This document shows, one piece after another, positions 31,790 to 42,600 of a stretch of DNA of 64,000 nucleotides. The stretch is from contig NC_085891.1 of the NCBI RefSeq assembly GCF_035222375.1, forward strand, positions 2,914,001 through 2,978,000, written 5' to 3'. The translations under genes and the position numbers were made by a program. Position 1 is the first letter of the stretch. Each line of letters starts with the position of its first letter. The notes under the pieces were generated by a model. The model worked only from the letters and a program-made list of their open reading frames with translations, had not been told where the DNA came from and did not search any database. This DNA comes from Podospora pseudocomata (Eukaryota; Ascomycota; Sordariomycetes; Sordariales; Podosporaceae).

Positions 31790-33397
31790 ATGTTCTCGCG
31801 AGCCACCCGGTTAACAAGGGCGCTGCCCGTCCGCGTTGCTGCTGCCCGCGCCAGCCCTGTCACGGCTTCGCTTGCCCGGAGGACCGTCACCACCAATGCC
31901 GCTTCGGCGCAGGTTGACAAGAGCTCCGTCCCCCAGGTATGTTCAGTGTGGAGGTGTAGCAGCTTGTGTCATGAGTAGGAACTGTGCTTTCCGGACCCAC
32001 CGGGATGCTTGGATATCGAGGGGACATTATCGTTTGCATTGCGGGAATGTTTGCGATATATCTCTTTTATTTGCGAACGTTGTCAAATCGCTCTTTTTTT
32101 TATTGTTGAGGTTTTGCGTCACTTTTTTTTTTGTCTGTTGCTGATATTGTTGTTATTATCACGACAACAGTCCGAAGATGAGCCCTTCCATGTCACCCTT
32201 TCCGACGAGAGCTTCGAGACGTACGAGCTCGACCCCCCACCTTACCAGCTTGAGGTTACCAAGAAGCAGTTGAAGCAGATGTATAAGGATATGGTTGTCG
32301 TCAGGTATGAAAGGCACATGGGTTTTCGGAGGTCCGTGATCTTTGTGCTGACGCAACGATACCGGATCATAGACAAATGGAGATGGCTGCCGACAGACTA
32401 TACAAGGAGAAGAAGATTCGGGGTTTCTGCCACCTCTCCACCGGTCAGGAGGCCGTCGCCGTCGGTATCGAGCATGCGATCAACAAGTCGGACGATGTCA
32501 TCACCTCTTACAGATGCCACGGTTTTGCCTATATGAGAGGCGGCACTGTGCGCTCCATCATTGGCGAGCTTCTTGGTCGCCGTGAGGGTATTGCGTACGG
32601 CAAGGGCGGTTCTATGCACATGTTCGCCAAGGGCTTTTATGGCGGCAACGGCATTGTCGGCGCTCAGGTGCCTGTCGGTGCCGGGTTGGCTTTTGCCCAG
32701 AAGTATACCGGTGGCAAGAAGGCTACTGTTATCCTGTATGGTGATGGTGCTTCCAACCAGGGTCAGGTGTTTGAGGCTTTCAACATGGCCAAGCTTTGGA
32801 AGTTGCCCGCCCTTTTCGGGTGCGAGAGTGAGTTTCCAGACACTGCTACGAACATAGGGGTCATTGCTAACATTGTGGCTCTCAGACAACAAGTACGGTA
32901 TGGGTACCTCCGCTGCCCGCTCCTCCGCCCTGACCGACTACTACAAGCGCGGCCAGTACATCCCCGGTCTCAAGGTCAACGGCATGGACGTCCTTGCGGT
33001 CAAGGCGGCCGTCCAGTACGGCAAGCAGTGGACTGAGGAGGACAATGGTCCGTTGGTTCTCGAGTACGTGACCTACCGCTACGGTGGTCATAGTATGTCG
33101 GACCCCGGCACCACCTACCGCACCCGTGAGGAAATTCAGCGTATGCGGTCCACCAACGATCCCATCGCCGGCCTCAAGCAGCACATTCTCGACTGGGGCG
33201 TTGCTCAGGAGGACGAGCTCAAGAACATCGACAAGGAGGCGCGCAGCTTCGTCAACGAGGAGGTGGCCGCCGCCGAGGCCATGGCCGTCCCTGAGGCCAC
33301 CCCCAAGATCCTGTACGAGGACATTTACGTCAGAGGCTCCGAGCCCGATTTCATCCGTGGCCGCATCCTGGATGAGAACTACTACTTCAAGCAGTAA
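31790..33397 (+). CDS. PDA1: Pyruvate dehydrogenase E1 component, alpha subunit
   Basis: Four exons (31790-31936, 32171-32304, 32373-32827, 32886-33397) give 415 residues. Residues 1-~35 form an Arg/Ala/Ser mitochondrial presequence with no acidic residue. The thiamine-diphosphate motif begins GDGASNQGQ and ends at ENNKYGMGT, which is produced only by the third splice. [14 protein letters not shown] and [12 protein letters not shown] lie earlier, and the phosphorylation loop [18 protein letters not shown] carries the regulatory serines known from other eukaryotes. E1 decarboxylates pyruvate and passes the acetyl group to E2 in the mitochondrial matrix; the beta subunit is not in this window. 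Intron 1 is long (234 nt) and T-rich. Codons end in C to the very end, consistent with high expression. Confidence 0.97.
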
Positions 33398-34229
33398 ATG
33401 GTTGGAGAGTAGAGTGGTGATGAGGTGGTGAGGTGGTGAGGGGTTGAACAAGAGGAAAAGAGAGAGAGAGAGAGCCGTTTATACAAACAGTGAAATTACT
33501 CGAGCTTTACCGCTGAGCATTTGGTTTTTTTTCTCGTGTGGTTGGCCTTTTTTTGTACATTACCTTCCTAATCGTCCGTCATAGAGCTTTCGGAGGGAAA
33601 AATACGGTTATGAAGAAAATGATTTTTGAGATTTGGGAATGGGACAATGGTGCTTTTCTTTTCTATTTGCTTTGCGTTTTGCGACTGAGTAATGCTTAGA
33701 ATATGCGGACGGTGGTATACATATGGGATTGAGAAGGATATTTTCACATGGAGGGCAAGTCCCTCGATGCATTAAGCTGATGCCTAAGCTTGGACCCTTC
33801 GATGCTGCCTGAGGATGAACAAAATGGCCCACTATGCTCATGTGACCATGCTACTTTACGCGAGAAGATTAGGGGAGGGAAAACGCGTCGGAAGCGCGTC
33901 ACTCTTTTGTCCTTCCAATTGGTTTGTCGTCGTACATACCTGCCGATTTGAAGCACCCTGTCACCGCTGCCCGCCTGCCGCCCTGCCTGCTGCCTATTAT
34001 TATTATTATTATTATCATTATTGGACGTGGACTTTTTTTGTGGTTTTTTTGCGACTACTTTTTATAAAGCACTTGCTAATTCCAGCAACAACAAATTCAA
34101 GAAAAGCTGGCTCCTCGGCTTTTGTCATTTTTGTCTTTTACTGCGATCTTCCCGCGACAGCAACAACTTTTACGACGAGGATTTTATTGCTCGAGGTCAT
34201 TGTTTAGTGCTGGTGGTGGGTTGATTACG
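33398..34229. other. PDA1 3' flank and DNA ligase promoter
   Basis: No gene is seen. The region holds a GA run just past the PDA1 stop (~33459-33473) and an ATT repeat (33995-34022). Confidence 0.5.
33995..34022. repeat. (ATT)n microsatellite
   Basis: About nine ATT units with one CAT interruption lie ~210 bases upstream of the DNA ligase start. Confidence 0.85.
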
Positions 34230-37200
34230 ATGCCTCCTAAGGGGAGTAGGCAGGCTACGCTGGGGTATGTATTGCCTGGTTGGGAGGAGGGGCGGTTGTT
34301 TTGTTGCGATTTATTGGGGCAGAGAGGACAGTTGGGACTGACTGAGTTGAACGGTACAGGAAATTCTTCACCCAGGCCAACGGCGCTGCGATTCCGGAGC
34401 CAAAGGTGGCGGCGCAAAATAAAACGCAGACGAAGTTGAGTTTTTCGACCAAGGTGGGGGGGGAGCAGAGCCCCAAGAGGAAGAAGAAGGATGAAGAGGA
34501 GGAGGTGAGATCTGATGCTGAGGGGGGAGAGGAGGGGTTTAAACCGGTGGAGAAAAAGAAGAAACGGGGCCGGCCTGCTAAGGCTGCCATCATCACTACG
34601 ACGGAAAAGAAGACGAGAAAGAAGGAGGTTGATGAGGATGGGGATGAGAGCATGGAGGATGCGGAACCTGCGCAGAAAAAAGCGAGGAAGGGGGGGAGGA
34701 GGGTGGTGAGGGATGAGGAGGATGGGGATGAGAGTATGGAGGATGCGGAACCTGCGCAGAAAAAAGCGAGGAAGGGGGGGAGGAGGGTGGTGAGGGATGA
34801 GGAGGATGGGGATGAGAGTATGGAGGATGCGCCGGCGCCGGCGCCGGTTGGGGATGACAGGGTGTCCTCGCCGGAGGGGTATCAGTATGAGAAGGGGAGT
34901 GAGCCGAGGATGTTGAATGCGACGCCGAAGAAGAGGCAGGGGAAGAAGGTGAGACAGGATGAGAAGGAGTGGAATTTCGGGGTGGAGTCGCCGGAGGGGT
35001 ATGATTATAAGGGTGGGAGTCCACCGAAGCTTTTTAAGGGGGATAGGTTGGTTGCTGTTGGGGGGAAGAAGGTTGGGAAGGAGGAGGCGGGGAAGGAAGA
35101 GGGGGAGAAGGCCGGGAAGAAGGCGGTTGAGAAGGAGGAGGAGGAGGTTGTCAAGGAGGGAGAGGAGACGGCGTCGTTGGCTTCGGATGTGGAGATGGAG
35201 GAGGAGGAGGAGGAGGAGGAGAAGCCGGAGGTGGCCAAGAAGGCGAGGCAGAAGGTGCAGGCTACGCTTAAGAGTGCTGATGAGCATCCTTTTCCTGACT
35301 GGAAGGCTGGGGAGCCGGTGCCGTATGCTGCTCTCTGCACTACGTTTTCGCTGGTGGAGCTCACGACGAAGAGGCTGGAGATTATGGCGCACTGTGCGCT
35401 GTTTTTGAGACAGGTTTTGAGGCTCACGCCGGATGATCTTTTACCGGTGGTGCTGCTTATGATCAACAAGCTTGCTCCTGACTATGCGGGTATCGAGCTG
35501 GGCATCGGAGAGAGTTTGATCATGAAGGCTATCGGAGAGTCGACGGGCAGAAGTCTGGCGATTATCAAGCAAGATCAGAAGGAGATTGGTGATCTGGGCT
35601 TGGTGGCGGTCAAGAGCAGGTCGACGCAGCCGACCATGTTTAAACCAAAGCCATTGACTGTTAGGGGTGTGTTGAAGGGGCTGATGGGCATTGCCACAAC
35701 AACGGGCAATGGAGCTCAGGGAAGGAAGGTGGATGGGATCAAGAAATTGCTTTCCCAGGCTGATGCCAACGGGGCGAAGAAGGTTGATATCACTAAGGAC
35801 AAGGGCGGGCCGAGTGAAGCCAAGTATCTGGTCAGGTTCCTGGAGGGGAAGCTGAGATTAGGTCTGGCGGAGAAGTCGGTCATTGTCAGCTTGTCACAGG
35901 CGGTGGTTGCGCACGAGGCGGCTCAAAAGGGGGTTGCGCCCAGTGCGGCTGACTTTGAGAAGGGCGAGGCGATCCTCAAGACTGTCTACAGCGAGCTGCC
36001 AAGCTACGATGTCATCATTCCGGCTATGGTTGAGCACGGGATCATGAACCTGAGGGATCACTGCAAGTTGAGGCCTGGTGTTCCCCTCAAGCCCATGTTG
36101 GCCAATCCTACCAAGGCTATCACCGAGGTTCTGGACCGGTTTGAGAATAAGCTGTTCACTTGCGAGTACAAGTACGATGGTGAAAGAGCGCAGATTCACT
36201 ATGTGGCCAAGGACACTGCTGAAGAGCTCAGCCAGTCGGCCGCGAATGCCAGCAAGGAGGTGGGTAATGGTGTTGCGGCGATCTTCTCGAGAAACTCGGA
36301 GGATCTGTCTAAGAAGTACCCTGACGTCTTGGCCAAGCTGTCTACTTGGGTCAAGGATGACACGAAGAGCTTTGTCTTGGACTGTGAGTCGGTTGCTTGG
36401 GATGTGGATGAGAAGAAGGTATTGCCTTTCCAGCAGCTGATGACGCGCAAGAAGAAGGACGTCAAGATTGAGGAAGTCAAGGTCAAGGTTTGCGTCTTTG
36501 CGTTTGATCTGCTTTATCTGAACGGGGAGGCGGTGGTGAACAAGTCGCTCAGGGAGAGGAGGGAGCTGTTGCACAAGTCGTTTACTCCTGTCGAGGGCGA
36601 GTTTGCGTTTGCGACGTCGATGAATGGGCAGGAGCTGGATGAGATTCAGACGTTCTTGGATGAGTCGGTCAAGGCTTCGTGTGAGGGGTTGATGGTGAAG
36701 ATGCTGGATGGGGAGGAGAGCGGGTATGAGCCTAGTAAGAGGTCGAGGAATTGGTTGAAGGTGTGTTTGGTCTTTCATTCCACATCGTCACAGGCGAGCA
36801 AAAAGTGTGCTAATGTAAAACAGATCAAGAAAGACTACCTCACCGGCATCGGCGACTCGCTCGACCTCGTCGTCCTCGGCGCCTACTTTGGCAAGGGCAA
36901 GCGCACCTCTGTCTACGGCGCCTTTTTGCTGGCGTGCTACAACCCCGGCACGGACACGTACGAAACGGTCTGCAACATTGGCACCGGCTTCAGCGAGGCT
37001 GTTCTCGAGGAGCTGCATGCCCAGCTCTCCAAGATCACGATTGATCGCCCCAAGCCGTTTTACGCCCACAGCAGCGGGGGCCAGCACCAGCCGGACGTGT
37101 GGTTTGAACCTAAATATGTCTGGGAGGTCAAGACGGCGGACTTGACGCTGAGCCCAAGGTACAAGGCGGGGATGAAGGAGGGGGTTGACCCGAGCGGGGA

Positions 37201-37360
37201 GAAGGGGATCAGCTTGAGGTTTCCGAGGTTTATCAAGGTGAGGGATGACAAGAAGCCGGACGAGGCGACGAGCAGTCGGCAGGTGGCGGAGATGTATCGG
37301 AAGCAGGAGAGTGTGAGTAAGAGCAAGGGGCCGAGTGTGGATGATGATTTTGAGTATTAG
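34230..37360 (+). CDS. CDC9: DNA ligase I (ATP-dependent, replicative)
   Basis: Three exons (34230-34264, 34360-36760, 36824-37360) give 990 residues, longer than yeast Cdc9 (755) because of an expanded acidic/basic N-terminus. The PCNA-binding PIP box QATLGKFF starts at residue 8 and is cut by intron 1, which fixes that splice. Residues ~130-200 contain an 84-bp tandem repeat. The DNA-binding domain runs ~290-590, and the adenylation site KYDGER has its nucleotide-accepting Lys at residue 616. The OB-fold C-terminal domain follows. Intron 2 (63 nt) has no stop and is a multiple of three, so its retention would insert 21 residues after RNWLK. The enzyme joins Okazaki fragments in the nucleus; a mitochondrial form from alternative starts, known in yeast, is not evident here. 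Confidence 0.94.
34628..34832 (+). repeat. 84-bp coding tandem repeat in DNA ligase I
   Basis: Two nearly identical 84-bp copies (about 34628-34711 and 34712-34795) and a partial third (to 34832) encode 28-residue units beginning DEEDGDESMEDA and ending RKGGRRVVR. The length keeps frame, so copy-number change would only lengthen or shorten the tail. Confidence 0.9.
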
Positions 37361-38386
37361 GTACTCATTGGAGGAGGGGTGTTTCTTGTTGTATAATCTT
37401 TTCCTCTTTATCATAAAAGTGAGGTATGGGAGTTTAGATGATAATCAGTCGTTGATATTGAGAGTTGTGGTGTTTTTTTTTTTGTGCTTGTATGTCTATG
37501 ATTGTTTTGCATGTGTGGTCTGGTGGTCATTATCAATATTCTGTTTAGCTTTGGGATATATGGATGCCATGAACTTGATTAATACCAGCTTGAGAGGTGG
37601 TGTTGATGAAAATATAGTGTTTATTTTTTTTTTTTCCAGTTTTGGGCATTTTTGGTTTTTGGCAAAGTGTAGTATGTATGGTCATGTCTGACAAGAAAAA
37701 GAAAAAAAAGGAACTGGTGTCTACTTTAGTTTTTTTACATCAATTGATGGAGGTATCTTACCTTTGGGGAGGTCGGTAGGTAAATGGTAGGAGTTGGGTA
37801 AGGGGATTTGGGAAGGATATTTGTGACGACTGAAAGGGGTTGGTGATGCTGAGAATGAGGTGAGCGGTGATTTTGGTAGAACATATCAAGGGAAGGGTGT
37901 AGATAAAAGAGGAGGAGAATACATAGCGGGTTGTGAGATGAGTGAAGGCTTGCTGATAGACCTTTTACCGAGTGTGAAATGACATTCGGGGTTTGGTGTG
38001 CTGTGGTAGTCAATTCATGAAAATAGTATAAAAAGATAAAAATTTGTTCTTGTTCCAGTTCACCAGTGTGCTTTGTTGATGAAGGGGTCTCTCTGGGAGA
38101 ACTTTGCGATGTATGTTTCCCTGTGACACCTCACAGACATGATCATAAAGTAGGGGTGATGTTGGTATAATCAGTTGTAATGTTACATGCCTCTTTCTCT
38201 TTTGTACATGCAGCGAATAAAGCCACGGGCTGTCTCTCTCTGTCTCTCTCTCTCTCTCTCTCTTTTTAATACATCATCACACATGTTGTTGGTCTTGCCC
38301 AACCCATCCAACCTCTCCTCTTCCCCTCCCAGTCAGATATAGCAAAACCATTCTTTCAAACAACCCAAATCCCCCAATTCCCCTCC
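37361..38386. other. Convergent intergenic region CDC9 / bL12m
   Basis: About 1 kb with no gene seen. It is T-rich with several poly-T tracts and contains a CT run at 38231-38264 close to the bL12m 3' end. Confidence 0.55.
38231..38264. repeat. (CT)n microsatellite
   Basis: About 15 CT units with one TG interruption lie ~125 bases past the bL12m stop codon. Confidence 0.85.
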
Positions 38387-39079
38387 TTACTCCATCACCA
38401 CAGTAGCACCCAACTCCTTCATCGTCGCGACAATCTTCTCAGCCTCGTCCTTTGGTACCGACTCCTTCATGAGCTTGGGCGCGCTCTCGACAAACTTCTT
38501 GGAGTCTACTAGGGAGAGACCGAGCAAATTCTTGACCTCCTTGATGACCTTGGGCTTGGCGCCGGCGTCAAAGGCCATGAGCTTGACGGAGAAGAGGGTC
38601 TTTTCGGCGGCGGCCGGGGCGGCGTCCTCGGCTTCTTCGACGGCAGCGGGGGCGGCGGCTGGGGCGGCGGCGGCAGCGAAGCCACCGACGGGGAGGTCGG
38701 GGATGTTGAGGCGGGACTATAGGTAAGGAAGGAAAGAAAAAGGCCACGTTAGTGACATGGTCTTCTTGTAATGTAGTCCCGTTCCGGTTATTGAGTTCGG
38801 TTATCGGTGGTGGTAATTTGATATTGCCCCTCCAACCGTGTATACAATCCCCTCCTGGGAACATAATCCTACCTTCAAGCTCGCAACAAGGTCGGCCGTC
38901 TCCAAGAGGGTCAATTGGCTAATCTGGTCGACGATGGCCGAGATCTTGGGGCTGGTCTCGGTTGAGTTGTATCTCCTTTGGAGGGCCACGGCGGAGGAGG
39001 TACGGAGGGGTGTTCTGGCGGCGGTGGTGCGGAGCTGGCGGGCGCAGGATTGCGCGGCGTATCTGCACGAGACGGACAT
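38387..39079 (-). CDS. MNP1: Mitochondrial ribosomal protein bL12m (L7/L12)
   Basis: Two exons (39079-38873 and 38716-38387) give 178 residues. The first ~40 residues are rich in Arg, Ala and Ser, a mitochondrial presequence. The N-terminal dimerisation helix [26 protein letters not shown] is joined to [12 protein letters not shown], an Ala/Pro hinge follows, and the C-terminal domain [33 protein letters not shown] matches the L7/L12 stalk domain that recruits translation factors. The intron (156 nt) falls between the N-terminal helices and the hinge. The gene is divergent from midasin over 574 bp. The symbol follows the yeast orthologue. Confidence 0.95.
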
Positions 39080-39653
39080 TTTGATCTGGATTGTGAAGTG
39101 AGAGGTTCGAGGTGGTGAGCTTGTGGGTGGCTACGGCCGTGCTGGTTCTCTTCCGTCTTCGTCGTCGTCGTGAATCCCGGAGATTTTTTCGCCCGTCGTT
39201 GAACGAAAAGTTCTGGCTGGCGGTTGATTGGCTGGGAAGCTTGGGCGCAGGGGTGTTCGTCTGGAGAGCTTGGCAATATGATGTTCAAGAAAGCTTGGGC
39301 CATCTACTCTGTACCTTAAAAGTCTTGCACTGGAGCAAAATAAATCCGGTGTGCTGAAGGGCGCTGTTTTGGCGCTGTGACAAGGGACGGCTTCAGTGCC
39401 CGGTGTGGTGCGCTGTGTGGGTCACCCCCAGTCGCTGAAATGCTGCAGGTGGGCACTGGCCGCTCATGCATGGAGGTCGAGAATTTGGAGACTCGGGCCC
39501 TTGCCCCACCTTTTTTTTTTGGGCGATTTGGAGAAGGTGAAGAAAAAAAAAGTTGGGATAAGGAACGACATTTTTTGATAGTAACAAACAAGTCTTTTGT
39601 TTTACAAGACTTGATACAAACAATTCCACGCCATTTTCGACGGATCCTCGATC
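39080..39653. promoter_or_regulatory. Divergent promoter bL12m / midasin
   Basis: 574 bp separates the two start codons. It contains A/T homopolymer runs (39510-39551) about 100 bases before the midasin start. No named element is visible. Confidence 0.55.
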
Positions 39654-42600
39654 ATGGCCACCATCGACGTGAGTCTGCAGAGACGGTCTCTGCTCCGAGA
39701 CGCGGCCACGCTCCAATTCCTGCCGCGGGAACTGGTCCTTATCATCCAGGACCACCACACTCACTCGAGCCAGCTCTTAGAGGCCATCGCGACGGCCGCC
39801 CTCATTGCGCCCGCCACAGACAGGATATTCGCCCACTTGGACAGCTGTTTTGCCGACATCTGCGCCAGATGGGTCTTGTCCCACCCAAAGCTCGATGTAA
39901 AAGTTTTTGCGTCGTTTGCCAGGATCTTGCCGTTTGCGCCGGCTCTGTCTGTGTTTCTTACATCGCATATTCAAGGGGGAGGAGGAGCCGGAGGACTGAG
40001 ACCAGGACAGCAAATACTCGACCACCTTGACTTGACATCGTTTAGTGATATCGACCTCCCCATTATTCTCCTCGCCTTATGGAGACTCAATAATTTTGAC
40101 AAGAGAACTTATTCACCACTCTCGAGCCCGTCACAGCTCCAGTCTCTGTTCACCACCCATGCCAACCCTGCAGTGAGATGTCTCGCCATCCGGATTTTCT
40201 GCCAGCTCCACGACGCCTCGGACCAGAAGCTGGAGGCTTTGTTCACCAAATACATTGCCCAGGACACCAGCCTGATTGCGGATTTGGACGGGAGAAGGGC
40301 GGATTATTCGTTTCTGAGCCTGTATGAGGATGCGAGGAGCCAAGAGGTCCAGCGCCTTCGCAGTAGTATCCAGACTGAGCAGCAGCAACAGCAAGAAGGA
40401 CCGGTTGCTCCAGTAATTCAAAATCTTACCCCTCTTGTTGTCACATATGGCAAGACTGTCCTTCCACGGCCCCTCGGTCCTGTGAACACGCCAAGTACTC
40501 TCGCGCTCACTTCGACGACGGTGGAAAATCTCGAGAATCTCGGCAGGCTTTTGCAGAAGCCAGGTCCTGTTCTGCTCCATGGTCTGTCCGGTGCGGGCAA
40601 GACATCGTTGGTTCAGGAGGTTGCGAGGGAGTTGGGGAAGCAGAGTGAGATGGTCACGCTGCATCTGAACGAGCAGACGGACGCCAAGATGCTTCTGGGG
40701 CTGTACACGACAGATGAGAAGCCCGGTTCCTTCTCGTGGCGCCCAGGTGTTTTGACGACAGCGGTCAGGGAAGGAAGATGGGTCTTGATTGAGGACCTGG
40801 ATCGTGCGCCGACCGAGGTTATGAGCACGCTGCTGCCCCTTATTGAGCGTGGAGAGCTTCTGATTCCGGGGCGTGGGGAGAGGATACAGGCTACCAGTGG
40901 GTTCCGGATGTTTGCGACGGTTCGGACGTTGATGGGAATGAACGACAAGGAGAATCTACCGAATATGATTGGGCAGCGGTTGTGGCAGTTGCTGCATATC
41001 AAGGCTCTTCCGAGGGATGACTTGAGGGAGGTCATCGTTGGGAGATATCCGTTGCTGCACAGGTATACGGTTGGGATTTTGGCCGTTTTCGACAGGCTTA
41101 TTGCTTCGACGAGTGGTTCTTCGAGACTGTCTCTTGGGCGGACGGTGTTGGACCGGCCCATTGGTACGAGGGATCTTTTGAAGTGGTGCGGGAGATTGGA
41201 CGATATCCTGCGCTCGGCTGGTGTCAAGACTGGGGAGGAGCCCGTCACGGATACTACGAGAGACCGGATGTTCCTGGAGGCTGTGGACTGTTTCGTCAGC
41301 AACATTCATGAAATTGCTGCTCGCAATCTGTTGATTCAAGCTATTGCCAAGGAGATGCATCTTTCCCCTGAACGCGTTCGGCATTATCTCTCACATTACA
41401 TCCCCGATATGGTGGACTCCGAGTCACGGCTGACGATTGGCCGTGCCTCTTTTGTCAAGTCACGGAGGTCTGGCAGGATCACCAAGTCAAAGAGACCCTT
41501 CGCTACTACCGTTCATGCTAAGAGGCTGCTCGAGCAGATTGCCGTTGCTGTCAAGCACCGTGAGCCCCTTTTGCTCGTCGGTGAGACCGGCATCGGTAAG
41601 ACTACGGTGGTTCAGCAACTTGCCGAGTCGCTCGGTCACCAGCTCGTTGCCGTCAATTTGTCTCAACAAAGCGAAGCCAGTGATTTGCTTGGCGGTTTCA
41701 AGCCGGTCAGCGCCCAAAGTCTTGCCATGCCCATCAAGGAGGAGTTTGAGGATCTTCTTGAGAAGACCGGTGTCTCTGCTGAGAAGAACAGGGAATATCT
41801 CGATCGTATTGCCAAGAGATTTGTCAGGGGCAAGTGGAGAGAAGTCTCCAAGGAGTGGCGGAAGGCTCCCAAGATGTTTGAGGCTATTCTTGAGAAGCTG
41901 GAGAGCGCCCAGACCAAAGATGAGCCAGCCGAGGAGCAGCCAGCCAAGCGCCGCAAGACTGGGTCGACAAAGCTGCAACGGTTGCGTGACTTGAGACCTC
42001 GCTGGGATACCTTTTCTCAGAGTCTCGATCAGTTCGATAGGCAGGTTGCCAGCGGGGGTGCTTTCGCCTTTGCCTTTGTCGAGGGCAAGATTGTCAAGGC
42101 TGCCAGGAATGGCGACTGGATTCTCCTGGACGAAATCAACCTTGCTTCGCCCGACACGCTGGAGAGCATTGCTGGTCTCTTCCAGACGACACCCTCTCTT
42201 CTTCTCTCAGAGACGGGAGAAATCGAGAGGATCCAGGCACATCCAAACTTCCGTGTTTTCGGCGCCATGAACCCAGCCACCGATGTGGGCAAGCGAGATC
42301 TCCCACTCGGTCTGAGATCTCGCTTCACCGAGATATATGTTCAGAGCCCCGATCGGGATAAGAAGGATTTGCTTACCATCATTAAGACTTATCTGAAGGG
42401 CAACAACAGCACCATTGACCGCTTGGCTGATGATGTTGCTGATTTGTATCTTGAGATCAAGCAGAGGGCAGAGGCGAAGCAGTTGGTCGACCAGGCCAGT
42501 GAGGTTCCTCACTTCAGTTTGCGTACCCTGACGCGGGTCCTGACATACGCCAACGATGTGGCTCCTGTGTATGGACTCGACCGTGCCTTGTATGAGGGTT

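Noticed and set aside
34184-35392. 402-codon minus-strand ORF opposite DNA ligase I
   Set aside because: It is a Leu/Arg/His-rich shadow of the Lys/Glu-rich ligase N-terminus.
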